Below are positions 20,309 through 34,040 of a stretch of 64,000 bases of DNA, one piece after another. Position numbers and translations under genes: made by a program. Each line of letters begins with the position of its first letter. Position 1 is the stretch's first letter. The DNA is from Sipunculus nudus (taxonomy: Eukaryota; Annelida; Sipuncula; Golfingiida; Sipunculidae), in contig CM049308.1 of the NCBI GenBank assembly GCA_026874595.1, positions 18,906,001 to 18,970,000 on the forward strand, written 5' to 3'. The notes below the pieces were generated by a model that saw nothing but the letters and a program-made list of their open reading frames with translations, did no database searches and had not been told where the DNA came from.

Positions 20309-21402
20309 CATGTATACTCACATTTAACCAGACACATGAAGAAAACCAACACATAAAGACGATTATATGTCGATCGGACTTACTAAGGCTCATATTAGTG
20401 TCCAAAGACCAGGACGGAGGTAAGGTGATATTACTGAGACCGGGGGATTAGCTGTCGGAAAGAAATGACATACGGTGGACGACAGAGTTGCCCACAACTG
20501 GCAAAGGGAAGCAGTACATTACAAGGGGAGGGTGTCAGAACGGAAGCCATAGCGGCTATTGCCAGTATAAGTCTAGTAACACAAGGATTTCAGCGTTCTA
20601 CCAGAGCCCACAAAAACAAGTTATGTACTTAATCACAGGCAGCAAACCACCTTTGAGAACCAACTATAGGGTAACACATTTTTACACTTATAAACTGTAG
20701 TGCCGGGGCAAACGTTTTGGAAAAAATTGGGCACTCACCTCGAGTTTCGTCAGTGACGGCGTCACGAAATTATGCTGATACAGCGGATGATCTTTGACTT
20801 AGAGGCAAGGAAATCGGCAGTTGATGTATCATTCGACGGTTAATAAAGCAGTAAAGTTGCAGATGCAGAAATTTTTTAAGCAGTTTTGTTTCTTCGACGC
20901 TAGTGAATGTAATGTCCCCTGGCCAACTGTTTGAAATTGACCTGACGGCATTGACGAGTTGGCTCCGCTCACCTTGGATACTGTTGCTAGGTTGGACATG
21001 CCAAGAAAGCGTGTTGTAACGCATGTATACTCACATTTAACCAGACACATGAAGAAAACCAACACATAAAGACGATTAAATGTCGATCGGACTTACTAAG
21101 GCTCATATTAGTGGGCACTCACCTCGAGTTTCGTCAGCGACGGCGTCACGAAATTATGCTGATACAGCGGATGATCTTTGACTTAGAGGCAAAGAATTCG
21201 GCAGTTGATGTATCATTCGACGGTTAATAAAGCAGTAAAGTTGCAGATGCAGAAATTTTTGAAGCAGTTTTGTTTGTTCGACGCTAGTGAATGTAATGTC
21301 CCCTGGCCAACTGTTTGAAATTGACCTGACGGCATTGAAGAGTTAGCTCCGCGCACCTTGGATACTGTTGCTAGGTTGGACATGCCAAGAAAGCGTGTTG
21401 TT
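20309..21402. repeat. Local duplication A-x-B / A'-B'
   Basis: Block A (20309-20399) recurs at 21022-21113 and block B (20731-21018) at 21114-21402, nearly identical. In the first copy 331 extra bases separate A and B; in the second they abut. On the minus strand both B blocks end in CTCGAGGTGAGTGCCC, a consensus-like 5' splice site. They could be duplicated non-coding first exons of the methyltransferase gene. Frames within them are not conserved as protein. Confidence 0.6.
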
Positions 21403-22011
21403 TATAGGCCTACATACGGTACCTCCACATCAACCGTATATCGCACCAGATTTCAAACAGCAGTAATTTGATCAAGAGCACACCCTTAGATTTAAAGTTT
21501 ACATATGGAGGCTACAGAGATGTTTTAAATATAAAATTAAGAAGTTTGAAAAATTTGCGCCAGTTTCTGCTCGATATGGCCGGTGTCGGAGAACGAATCA
21601 GCTGACCCCTCGCATCAGCCATGGCACCTCAGCGGTTGGTAAAATTAAATTGTTTTACCTTAGATATATCAACTATATTTGTGGTGACAGGAGATAGGCC
21701 GGTTTTCCTAGACTAGCCCAGTCAATGAAATGGCTCTGCTAGAGATATCAAACGGCTCTCACTGTGTCGCACTTAGTGTTGGTACTGCTTCCACCCGGCA
21801 ACTTACATAACTAATTACCATTCTCTGGCTCTCTTATTTCATCAACTGGTAAATTTGGGCCGTACCGGACAGTCAGCGCCACACATCACCGCCTCGCTAA
21901 ACTAAGGTCTTTCCCAGTGACGCAATGAGTGATTATAGCGGTCTTTCCTAGAATCTTTTTTCCAAAACCAACATGGTTAATTCAGTAACCGCCTATTGTG
22001 GGTTTCCAGCT
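21403..22011. other. Unannotated stretch
   Basis: No gene or repeat recognised. Confidence 0.4.
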
Positions 22012-22042
22012 TGCTATATATATATATATTTATATATATATA

Positions 22043-22095
<53 letters not shown>
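22012..22095. repeat. (TA)n tract
   Basis: About 84 bases of alternating TA with three TTT interruptions near its left end. Confidence 0.9.
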
Positions 22096-22097
<2 letters not shown>

Positions 22098-22599
22098 CCA
22101 TTTTATCAGTCTTAATATGTTTAGGTCCTCGGCTATTTGAGTAAGGCAAGATTTTTAACACTAGGCTATATAAAACCCATAGCCTGAGTGAGTCAGTGTG
22201 TCACCGTTCATCAGACCAATGCTTATCGCAGCAGGCCGGATTTCAAATGTGTCTCCTGCTCAGCCAATCAGCGTGAGATATTCAGGTCCACACGCGACGA
22301 ACGCAGTCAAACTGTTATTCATGTACCGGCTGACAGAAACGATCACGACGTTCAGCGTGTTGGTAACTCAACAGTGGCAAAACTTTCATGTGTAACTTGA
22401 ACACTAAAAAATACACAGTACAAAATCGATGCGAAATTGTCTACAATTCACTTAAATTTGCCCTTGGACCGTATGTTCGAACAGCAGAGATGTATCATAG
22501 GACACGAAGGTCCATGTATGGACTTTCTAAAAACATGCATGATTTCAGTGCGAATGTTACCAAGCGGGTTGAGCTGTCTATTGCCTATGGGACGCTGTT
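22096..22599. other. Stretch before the satellite
   Basis: Several short overlapping frames on the plus strand, none recognisable. I do not support a gene. Confidence 0.4.
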
Positions 22600-25500
22600 A
22601 CCCTGATAGCACGTATACGAGGGGCCCACGTGGATATATATGGGCTTCACATGGGCAGACATGGGCATGGGCGGACACAGGTAGTGCCCACATGGGGCCC
22701 ATGAGGGCATTGTCCAGATTGTCCTACATTGTTCCACATGTGGGCCCATGGCGGGTCCCATGTGGCATGTTCGTATTTGTAACATAAAATAAAAAACAAT
22801 GATATATTATTAAATCTTTGAGATGTAATTAATTAACTGCGAAATTGTTCTACGTGACGTATTTTCATGTTTTTGTCTATTTAAACTCATCATATGATTT
22901 ACTTCTGAACTGAGATTAGGTCGTGGGAGCCACGTGGTTAAGTCACAAGGGTCCTGCCAGGCTAGCCCATGTAATACCAGTATAAACATCACGTTTCTGG
23001 AAAATAACCATATAATGTCTGTATTTACCCAGCCAAAATATCCTGTAGTTTACTATTTACATGTATAGTAACCTATAGGGGTTTATATAAAAATATAGGA
23101 AACTAATTAGTAGTATTTGAGGCATTATAGTCAATTTTCAATGCCTCTAGGAACATCACAGCTAGAAATAGGACCCCATAGTAACATATGGGAACCTATG
23201 GTAACATGATGAATATTATGGTCAATTTTCAATACCTATAGGAAAATCTTAATTAAATGTAGGAGTCTGTAGTCACATAAAGGAAAGTTTAGTAATGTGG
23301 AGTATTTTTTGTCAATTTTCAAAGCATATATTAGTTTGTAGTTTTCATTAATATTACTATTATTTTATAAAACATAATGAAGAATATTACTAGAAAATAA
23401 TCAGATAAATAATTTTTTTGTTATAAAATATAAATAAAATAACTTATTTCCAATTCATATTATTGAATATGGGCGGACACAGGTAGTGCCCACATGGGGC
23501 CATGAGGGCATTGTCCAGATTGTCCTGCATTGTTCTACATGTGGGCCCATGGCGGGTCCCATGCGGCATGTTCGTATTTGTTACAAAAAATAAAAAACAA
23601 TGATATATTATTAAATCTTTGAGAAGTAATCAATTAACTGCGAAATTGTTCTCCGTGACGTATTTTCATGTTTTTGTCTATTTAAACTCATCACAAGATT
23701 TACTTCTGAACTGAAATTAGGTCGAGGGAGCCAAGTGGGTTAAGTCACAAGGTTCCCGCCAGGCTAGCCCATGAAATACCAGTATAAACATCACTTTTCG
23801 GGATAATAACCATATCAAATCCGTATTTACCCAGCCAAAATTTCCTTTAGTTTACTGTTTACATGTATAGTAACCTACAGGGGTTATATAAAAATATAAG
23901 AAGCTAATTAGTAATATTTGGGGTATTATAGTCAATTTTCAATACTTCTAGGAAAATCACAGTTAGCAATAGAACCCCATAGTAACATACAGGAAACTAT
24001 GGTAACATGATGAGTATTATAGTCAATTTTTAATATCTATGGAAAAATCTAAATTAACTGCAGGAGTCTGTAGTCACATAAAAGGAAACTTTTGTCACTT
24101 GAAGTATTTATTGTCAATTTTCAAAGCATATATTAGTTTGTAGTTTCCATTAATATCATTTTATATAACATAATTTAGAATAATATTAGAAAATAATCAG
24201 ATAAGTAATTTTTTGTTATAAAATATTAATAAATAATTTATTTCTAATTCATATTATTGAATCTGGGCGGACACAGGTAGTGCCCACATGGGGCCCATGA
24301 GGGCATTGTCCAGATTGCACTGCATTATTCCACATGTGGGCCCATGGCGGGTCCCATGTGGCATGTTCGTATTTGTTACCAAAAAAAAAATAAATAAAAA
24401 CAATGATATATTATTAAATCGTTGAGAAGTAATTAATTAACTGCGAAATTGTTCTACGTGACGTATTTTCATGTTTTTTTGTCTATTTAAACTCATCACA
24501 AGATTTACTTCTGAACTGAGATTAGGTTCAGGGAGCCACGGGGGCTAATTCACAAGGGTCCCGCAAGGCTAGCCTATGTAATACCAGTATAAACATCACT
24601 ATTCTGGATAATAACCATATCAAATCCGTATTTACCCAGCCAAAAGTTCCCATAGTTTACTATTTACATGTATAGTAACCTACAGGGGTAACATTAAAAT
24701 ATAGGAAACTAATTAGTAATATTTTGGGTATTATAGTCAATTTTGAAAGCCTCTAGGAAAATCACACCGAGCAGTAGGACCCCATAGTAACATACAGGAA
24801 ACTATGGTAACATGATGAATATTATAGTCAATTTCCAATACCTACAGAAAAATCTTAAATTACTGCAGGAGTCTGTAGTCACATAAATGAAAACTTTAGT
24901 AACGTGAAGTATATTTTGTCAATTTTCAAAGCATATATTAGTTTGTAGTTTTCATTAATATTACTATTTTTTTATAAAACATAATGAAGAATATTAATAA
25001 AAAAAATCAGAACAATATATTTCGTTATAAAATATTAATATTAATATTAATTATTATTTTATTTCTTATTTATATTATTGAATCTGGGCGGACACAGGTA
25101 GTGCCCACATGGGGCCCATGAGGGCATTGTCCAGATTGTCCTGCATTGTTCCACAAGTCGGCCCATGGCGGGTCCCATGTGGCATTTTCGTATTTGTTAC
25201 AAAAAATAAAAAACAATGATATATTATTAAATCTTTGAGATGTAATTAATTAACTGCGAAATTGTTCTACGTGACGTATTTTCATGTTTTTGTCTATTTG
25301 AACTCATCACCGGATTTACTTCTCAACTGAGATTAGGTTGAGGGAGCCACGTGGGTTAAGTCACAAGGGTCCCGCCAGGCTAGCCCAAGTAATACCAGAA
25401 TAAACCTCACGTTTCTGGATAATAACCATATAAAGTCTGTATTTACCCAGCCAAAATATCCTATAGTTTGCTATTTACATGTATAGTTACCTATAGGGGT

Positions 25501-27040
25501 TATATTAAAATACAGGAAACCAATTAGTATTATGTGGGGTATTATAGTCAATTATCAATGCCTCTAGGAAAATCACACCTAGCAATAGGACCCCGCATAG
25601 TTACATACAGGAATCTATGGTAACATGATGAGTATTATAGTCAATTTTCAATACCTATAGAAAAATCTTAATTAACTGCAGGAGTCTGTAGTCACATAAA
25701 AGGAAACTTTTGTCATGTGAAGTATTTATTGTCAATTTTCAAAGCATATATTAGTTTGTAGTTTCTTTTTTTATCATTTTATATGACATAATTTAGAATA
25801 TTATTAGAAAATAATCAGATAAGTAATTTTTTGTTATAAAATATTAATAAATAAATTATTTCTAATTCATATTATTGAATATGGGCGGACACAGGTAGTG
25901 CCCACATGGGGCCAATGAGGGCATTGTCTAGGTTGCACTGCATTGTTCCACATGTGGGCCCATGGCGGTCCAATGTGACATGTTCGTATTTGTTACAAAA
26001 AAAATTATAAAAACAATGATATATTATTAAATCTTTGAGAAGTAATTAATTAACTGCGAAATTGTTCTCCGTGACGTATCTTCATGTTTTTTTATCTATT
26101 TAAACTCATCACAAGATTTACTTCTCAACTGAGATTAGGTCGAGGGAGCCACGCGGGCTAATTCACAAGGGTCCCTCCAGGCTAGCCTATGTTATACCAG
26201 TATAAACATCACGTTTCTGGATAATAAACATATAAACTCCGTATTTACCCAGCCACAATATCCTATAGTTTACTATTTACATGTATAGTAACCTATAGGG
26301 GTTACAGAAAAATATAGGAAACGAAGTAGTAATATTTGGGGTATTATAGTCAATTTTCAATGCCTCCAGGAAAATCACAGCATGGAATAGGACCCCATAG
26401 TAACATATAGGAAACTATGGTAACATGATGAATATTATAGTCAATTTTCAATACCTAAAGAAAATTCTTAATTAACTGCAGGAGTCTATAGTCACATATA
26501 AGAAACTTTAGTAACGTGGAGTATCTTTGTCAATTTTCAAAGCATATATTAGTTTGTAGTTCCTTTAATATCATTTTATGTAAGCATAAAGTAAAGCTAT
26601 AGTTTATATTAAAATAACTATCATTTATATAACATAATATACAACAGTACTAGTGCATGTAGGTAGTGCCCACGTGGGGCCCATGAGGACATTGTCCAGT
26701 TTGTCCTGCATTGTTCCCCATGTGGGCCCATGGCGGGCCCCACGTGGCATGTTCGTTTGGTTACATAAAAAAACAATAATGATATATTATTAAATCTTTG
26801 AAAAGTAATTATTAAACTGCGAAATTGTTCTACGTGACGTATTTTCATGTATTTGTCTATTTAAACTCATCACATGATTTACTTCTGAAATAAGATTAGG
26901 TCGAGGGAGAAAGGTGTTAGTAAAATTAGTAATATATTTGAGGTATTATAGTTAATTTTCAATGCCTTTAGGAAAAACACAGCTAGGAGTAAGACCCCAT
27001 AGTAACATATAGGAAACTATGGTAACATGATGAATATTAT
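22600..27040. repeat. ~800-bp satellite array, about 5.5 units
   Basis: The landmark GGGCGGACACAGGTAGTGCC appears near 22669, 23471, 24265, 25086 and 25883, with a diverged form near 26657, so the spacing is about 795-820. Each unit has a GGGCCCAT-rich head (CACATGTGGGCCCATGGCGG) and an AT-rich body. The body contains three ~90-base subrepeats around TATAGTCAATTTTCAA. Remnants of the unit end recur near 27050-27120 and 27350-27420. Confidence 0.85.
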
Positions 27041-27932
27041 GAATATAATCAGATAAATAAATATTATAAAATATTAATAAAATAGTTTATTTCTTATTTA
27101 TATTATTGAATATGTATTCAAATATTCTAATTTTTAATGCTATTAATATTATTTTTTTCATTATAATTATCATTTTAATTACAATAATTATTTATATTAC
27201 ATTATGATATCTTAATATAATGTAATTAATATATTATTTCTGATTTTATGATCAATTTTAATTTTGATAACTAAATATTGCAATAAGAGGCCTAATGATA
27301 GTTATAATGAAAATAATATATTCATAGTATTAAACAATATCATATTAATAATAAATAATCAGATAAATAAATATTATAAAATATTAATAAAATAATTTAA
27401 TTTTTAGTTTATTTATATTTTTATTTTAAATGAATCTTATATTTATTTAACTTAATAAGAACAACTTAAATTGAATATCATGTTTTAATATATCTCATAT
27501 TTTCAGGAAACCCTTAACTCATCTTCAAAATGTCAGTTTTATATCTTGACCGTTTGTTTATACTGTGCAATTTCAAGCAATTTAAACTTGATGAATATAA
27601 CGTGCACACATTCTGACGACATATTTGCTTACAACGAAAGAACTATTTCGTGTAGCGTAATCCGCGGTTTCTTTGACGTGACGCTGCGTGTGGGCCCGCG
27701 TAGTGATAAGAAGGAGTGCACTATAGTCATGTCGTCTGCTGGGCGGGACTGTCAGGCGTGGATATTTCGGCATGTGGAACACTAAGTTTCGTTAAGAAGT
27801 TCATAATTTTATAGTTTCTACGTTCTATAGACTTCATTTTCACAGAGGATACAATATTACTGGTGTACGCTTTTTCTACAGTGTTTGACAAACGGTTAAG
27901 CGCAGCGAGTTGCGGAATTGTCGTCAGCCAAA
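27041..27932. other. AT-rich stretch after the satellite
   Basis: Contains satellite-end remnants and low-complexity AT DNA. A frame of 79 codons at 27546-27785 is not recognisable. Confidence 0.45.
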
Positions 27933-28027
27933 ATGGCTATGTCAAGGTCTCAAGGACGCTGGTTTGTATTCCGGGATGTTCGGTGTCCGAAGTCGGAGGG
28001 CCTGCAAGACGCAAATAAATTGCTATG
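27933..28027 (+). other. Possible first coding exon (weak)
   Basis: ATGGCTATGTCAAGG opens 31 codons reading MAMSRSQGRWFVFRDVRCPK and onward to LLxx, ending at GTGAGC, a plausible 5' splice site. No convincing partner exon was found: joining to the acceptor-like TTTCTGCTTTAG near 28731 gives an immediate stop. Confidence 0.2.
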
Positions 28028-29392
28028 GTGAGCCATGGATTACTGACAAACTATGCCATATGACCATGAATAATCACGTCATGCTCTTTAAATGAATCAA
28101 TAATGTAACATTTTCACACGGTTTATCTATTACTTAGTGTTAGTGTTATTGTTAAAGATTGTCATGTAAATTTTAAAATTTAATATTTGTTTATACAAAT
28201 AACAATGTAACTGTAACTGTAAGAATATAGAAGTATATGTAAATACTTTTTTTGCAGATGTACATATAGGCTGTCATGTTGCCTTTTTTACTCTATATAT
28301 CATGACCATATTTAAAAAAAAATTATCCATTAGGGTTTCAGTTTCTTTTCTTTTTTTTTACCTACAGTAATAGGAAGTTTCATATTAAATTCCCTACAAT
28401 AAAAAAATCAATATGCTAATTAAATTATTTTATATTATTAATATATTTTGAAAATAGTTTGGTTTAGAGCAGTTCATGCAGAGAATTCTAGTAAATCTGA
28501 CTTCTGATATCATGTGTCTTTGTATAGTATGCATGCTATGGTTTGTGGGTTTTTTTTAGATCCACAGACAACAGGGAAAATTTAGTCCACATCGATTAAT
28601 AGTATTAAAATGGATTTTTTTAATGAATAATATTCAAAGTTGATAATATTTTTTTTTAATGTTAGTTTTTTTTATGTTCCTATTGTAAGTTAAGTATTTA
28701 AAAATATTAAAACAAAGTTTTCTGCTTTAGATATATGGGAAAACACACATGAAAAAAACCCTGGAGAGAACTCAACCCAACTTCCTATTCAAGCCCATAC
28801 ATATTGTCATTTTGGAGAACACTGCAGGGAATGTCCAGGCAAGCAAAATAACAATGGATCTGGATCCTATGTTCTGAACAATTGATGAGTTCAATATAAA
28901 ATTTACTCCATTAATGCACTCATTTTATGTATTCAAAGGATAGTAGCACAAGTTGGAATAGGTGAAAGTCACACCAGAAACTCAGATTTTACGGACATAT
29001 ATTTCGAATCTTTTTGTGGAAGATTTATTGATACCAGGAATTATTCTATCTTTCAAGAATCCCTTTTTTGCGAAAGAAGGATTATTTATGTGCTGTTAAG
29101 TTTAAAAAGGTTCAAAGTTCAAAGTGGAGCCTAAATTGATGAATGGTGAATTTCTTGTTAAAAGAAAATTTTCAGATGGGATGTGGCACATATATAAAGG
29201 ACCATAGAAAAGCGTAGAATAATCCCTTGGTAGTACTTTCAAGTTTCAGATGTATATTATCCATGTTATTTTGTAATTCTAAATAATGTTTGTAATTAAC
29301 ATTCTGGTGAACAACCAATAAAGTATGAAGTCCTTAATATTATGTTCAGAGTGATTTATTTGCTTTGAAAATTTCCCATTCAGTCTAGGGAT
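28028..29392. other. Non-coding stretch with a possible transcript end
   Basis: Mostly AT-rich. AATAAAG near 29317 could be a polyA signal. No gene is demonstrated. Confidence 0.35.
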
Positions 29393-29580
29393 AATTATAT
29401 GTTGAGCTCAGCTGACTAAAAGTCATCTGAGCTATAGCCATGTCCATTGTCCATCGTCCGGGCGTCCGTCCGTTAGTAGGGTATTTTTTGTAACCGTTGG
29501 ACATATGAATCCGAAATGCGGCATATGGTAAGATGTCCTCCCAAAAAAACCCTACCATACCGAAAATTGGGTCGCTCAAC
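29393..29580 (+). repeat. AGCTCAG-ended dispersed repeat, truncated copy
   Basis: GAGCTCAGCTGACTAAAAGT continuing into CATCTGAGCTATAGCC is the fold-back end also seen at 55480 (+) and 39740-39772 (-). TCCGTCCGT words and TAACCGTTGG follow, as in the 55-kb copy. Only the end is present here. Confidence 0.65.
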
Positions 29581-32500
29581 TTCGTTCCTTTTAAATATTT
29601 AGGTAAAAATTAAATTTTCCATTTAAAGCCAGTTCTTAACTTTCAAGATCATCAAAACTTCTGATCTGATATTGATCATATTTGATATAGATATTTCTCT
29701 ATATATTTGCCATGTACATACCAGAAATAAGTCAGTATTGTGTAATTTCTTGAAGTTGTGAGCCCTTTCTTAATTATAAGGCCTTACATATTTAATAAAA
29801 AGTATCTCGAACAAAGAAATAGACAGTGATGGGAAGGAGAAGGGAAAAAATAAAAAAATAAATATAATTCAAACATTAAAGATATAAAAACCGCCATTTT
29901 TCCATATAAATTTTGCAAATGATGACATGAATAGATAGGAACTATATGTTCCCTTTTACAATGAGTAGTGCAAATAAAGTATTCTCAGTATCTACAGGAT
30001 ATCCTCATTATTTTCTTGATGGGCCAGTGAAAAACTTTTAAAAAATCAAGATTTTTTCTTTTTGAACTTTTATCAATTTAAACATTTTTGTAAAACTAAT
30101 CAGTCCATTAAAACAATTTTGTAAAACCAATCAATCTATGTTTCTTACTTAAACAACTTGAAAGTCTATAATAACCGGTATAGGACACTTGTTGCAAATT
30201 AAACTATTAATTTGAAGTATGTTATATGGTCGGTGGCAATAAAAAGCTAACAACAAGTAAAGGAAAGTTCAGGCAAATAAAAATAGCCATGTAATATACA
30301 ATTCGAATTACAAACGCACATGTTAGCAATATCAGGGTTCATCAGAGCCACCCAGTCAGAAATCAAGAAAAATAAGCAAACAGTCTTTTTCTTTAAAATA
30401 TCACATAAAACATCTTTAAGATAGGATCTATCTGTTGTCAATCATCGAAAAAAAACCTCAGAAACACATTTAAAAAAAACACAATATGTAAAATATGGTG
30501 AAACTATACCAGTCGGGAATTTAATCATATATATCAAATTAATTAAAAGTTTACCCCTTAGAAATGTAAACAAATGCAAGGAAAAATGACAAACTAATAT
30601 AAACAAATATATCAAACGTAGGTATATACTGATGAACATCATTTTAGATTTTTTTTTTTTTTTTTTTTTGCATCAAACGATTCGGAGCCCTTAGAATAGC
30701 GGTATAACGCGGCATTGGCCACAAATAACACAGGTGCCTATCGCAATTTTTAGCATTTTCATTGTGTGTATATTTGATTAAAGAGTTTATTTGCATAAGA
30801 CGACCTACCGGGCTTCCATGCGATTAGCTGCGATCGCCCAGCAGCCCTAGAAAGAGAGCCAATCAGAGATTCATAGTACACTACGCGCATGCGAGTGTAG
30901 TTTCATTCATGTGGTTTCATAGCGGGAAATAGTCCGTGCATGTGCAACAATTCCAGTGCTCACAAATGCGATGCTGCAAGCATAGGTATATGGCGATCGG
31001 ATATCCAAATTAGCTCATTTCATTCTGAATTTTCAAAATCAAAACCTCATAGTCACATGTTCGCAGCCATTTTAACAAAGAGATTTAAATAGGTCGGCTT
31101 TTTCCGCCTTCGGCCTTAGGATTGCCTGTAGAGGATTTATCCACGCGATGTCAAGAATGTCGCTATAGTCTGTGACCCTCCGTGGAGGATGATTCCGAAA
31201 CTGATCTCGACAGGACCATATAAAAGCCGGACATTTTCGGACACCTCGTGGAGAATATTACAAACCTCGCTGATATTATTTTGAATATTTTCAAAAGTAA
31301 GCGGTCCATCATTACAAGTAGAATAACTGGCTATTATCAAATAAATTTAATTTGCATAAAACGTAATAAATACGGGGGGGGGGGGGGAGCTGTGTAAAAA
31401 TATACACGATCGGAAATAGCCCTATACCTCCCGTGCTCTAGATCGGACACTGTTTTGTACGCCAATCCAGAAGCAAACCGCGCTCAATCAAGCTTAACTA
31501 ACATGATCGTTCCAACTTGGTTAACGTTGTTCTGCCACGCAGCCGTACGAAGGGTTTGCAAGAAAGACTTAAGTGTGTAATGGCAAAATTAAGCTAGTTA
31601 TTGAAATATTTTTTAGAGGCTCTTATTGTGTCAATTGCATTGTCATGCAGCCCACTTTGGTCACTGGAGGGCATTCAATGCATCTCTCTCTGCTTACCTG
31701 ATTCATAATGGGTCACTTGGGACATCCCCTGCTGTAACAAGTGTACATTAATTTTTCATATCACCCCCCCCCCCCCTCCGGCACCAAATGTAATGTGAAA
31801 CCTATCGTTAGAATTCTTCCTAGACTGACACAGAAATTACATTGAAATGTAAAGCTTACTTGTTTTTTTAGACATAATGAAATACTCTAAATAAATTAAT
31901 TCCCTTTTCAATAATTTTGACAAATTAAAAATAAAATTAAACCCAACAGGATACGTAATATGATAATATATGAGCCAATTTATGGATTAATGAAGGTGCA
32001 ATTTAAAATTGTAAATTCTGAATCAAGTTAAATTTTCAGATATTTATTGTTTTGCAAATTTATAAAATATATATATTATTAGTGGTAAAAAAATAATACA
32101 TGTGAATGTATAATGTGTTGTTTTTGGACAAAATTTGGGATAAATGAAGATGCTATTAAGAATTGTAAATCAACTTATATATTCAGATATATATATGATA
32201 TATTGCAAATGTATAATATTTATAAACTTGAAAAAAAAAAGATTGATGTGATGAAAAGAATGAGGATCTTATGCAAATATTTTTTCATTATTTTCCTGCC
32301 TAAGCATAAGATAAAATAAAGTAATTGGCTTTGTTTTTCCACCTGTCTGTCTTTTTTTAAATTTGTTACAATTATGAATAAACATTTCCTCCCGTAAATA
32401 CTGTTGTCTTAAATTTCACCTCTCACCAGTAACACCCCCTTTCTCTTGCCATTGAGCACCTGCACCTGTGGACTGGCCCATTAGTTTAATAGCAAATATA

Positions 32501-32660
32501 TAGGGATTTATTAAATGAGAAAAAAAATCAGTGTAATAAAAAAAAGGATATAATTGAAACATATTATGTTCTTGCTTAGCAGTATGTGACATAAAGGGAC
32601 CAGTGCCATCTGTCCATCTTCTTTGTTTAATCAACTCTTTTCCTATAAGCATTGTTTAAT
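29581..32660. other. Long non-coding stretch
   Basis: No gene, RNA or assignable repeat apart from homopolymers (T near 30649-30669, G near 31374-31387, C near 31765-31777). A minus-strand frame at 31137-31340 is noted under rejected items. Confidence 0.45.
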
Positions 32661-32668
32661 ACCCCCCT

Positions 32669-32671
32669 CCC

Positions 32672-32730
<59 letters not shown>
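32669..32730. repeat. (CT)n microsatellite
   Basis: About 30 CT units, followed by CCTCCGCCTCCTCCTCC. Confidence 0.9.
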
Positions 32731-32733
<3 letters not shown>

Positions 32734-32904
32734 CGCCTCCTCCTCCCTCTATCCAAACTTATCTTAAGCACATAAATTTTTTTTTCATGATTGCATTATT
32801 AACGATAAGAGGCCAAAATATCAATGTTTTACACAGTGAGTACAATATACATGTATACTTATCAGATTTAGCTTATGTTCATTTGAAAATAAAATTTTCA
32901 ATTT

Positions 32905-34040
32905 TTAGCCAACCTACGAGCTTATGCGATGATGCGCCGTCGTGCGTAAGTGCGTCTTGTGTCGTGCGTCGTCTGTACGTTAACCATAGCTATCTCAAAA
33001 ATGGCAGGAGCTAGCATCATTTTTTTTGCAAATAATCAGTCACCTGAAAAACTCTATCGGATTTTGTTTAATTTTTTTTCTAACTGTATTTTCTTAGATT
33101 TAATAGGGAAAACGCTAAAAAAGATTAAAAAAACTTCTTCTCCGAAACTGTCCTAGCAAATTGTCCAATATTTAATAGAAATTATCCCTGGAACAATCTC
33201 TCTCAAGTTTGTTCGAATGGTTCCAGTTCGGAGATTTTTGGCCGAGTGACAGGAGGTTAAACTTAGTCATCTGTCCAAAAACGCACACTAAAATGAAAAT
33301 GATCTCAGTAACTTCTGGAGCTAGTATCACCAAATTTTATGCAAATGTTTTATCACATAAGTCATATCTTAAATTGAGGTTTTGGTGGCGCCACTTACAT
33401 TGACCTTTTTTTACAAGAAAAAATGTAATTTTAGACTCTTCTAGCCTATACAGTTTTATGATGAAACTGTTAAGCTGATTGGTTTAAACTTTACAAGAAT
33501 TATTCAATGGTAGGGTTCTGTCAGTTTTATAAGAATAGATTGGGTAAATGCAGCTTTTGCCAGTGTAGCCAATTGGAAAAGGCTTTCAGTGTTTGAAAAC
33601 AGATTTGACATGCCAAGTTTCAACATGCCAAGTCAGGAGGTCACTCAGTTCAACCAGGTTAGGTCCAGACATCACCATGGCAACTGACCTGGCTCTGTTT
33701 GGTGTCTAGACACATCGTCTAGACGTCTAGAAACATCGTCTAGACGCAGAATGCCCAGATTAGAACTAGTGGAACTATATTTTTCAACTCTTTGAAAAAA
33801 AACTTGGTTTGCATTTATAGCAAATCTGTGAGCTTATGCGATGGTGTGCCGTCGTCTGTCGTGCGTCATAGCTATCTCAAAAAGGGCAGGAGCTAGCATC
33901 ACAATTTTTGCAAAAAAATTAGTCATCTAAAAAATTCTATCGGGATTTGCTTATTTCTTGGCTAAACATTTAAAAAATTTTCTTGTCCGAAACCATGCTG
34001 CCAAATTGCGCGTTCATCCGTCCCAATAATTATCCCTGGC
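32905..34040 (+). repeat. Dispersed repeat of the GCTATCTCAAAAA type, two copies
   Basis: GAGCTTATGCGATG, then CGTCGT words, then ATAGCTATCTCAAAAA and GCAGGAGCTAGCATCA occur at about 32920-33022 and again at 33830-33902. Between them, TGATCTCAGTAACTTCTGG and GAGCTAGTATCACCAAATTT repeat the same theme, so the element has internal subrepeats. No coding potential is seen. Confidence 0.6.

Noticed and set aside
22188-22787. Cluster of plus-strand frames at 22.2-22.8 kb
   Set aside because: Mutually overlapping, unrecognised, and partly running into the satellite.
31137-31340. Minus-strand 67-codon frame reading NISEVCNILHEVSENVRLLY
   Set aside because: It looks protein-like, but there is no start context, splice partner or recognised family. 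It may be an exon fragment; not supportable alone.
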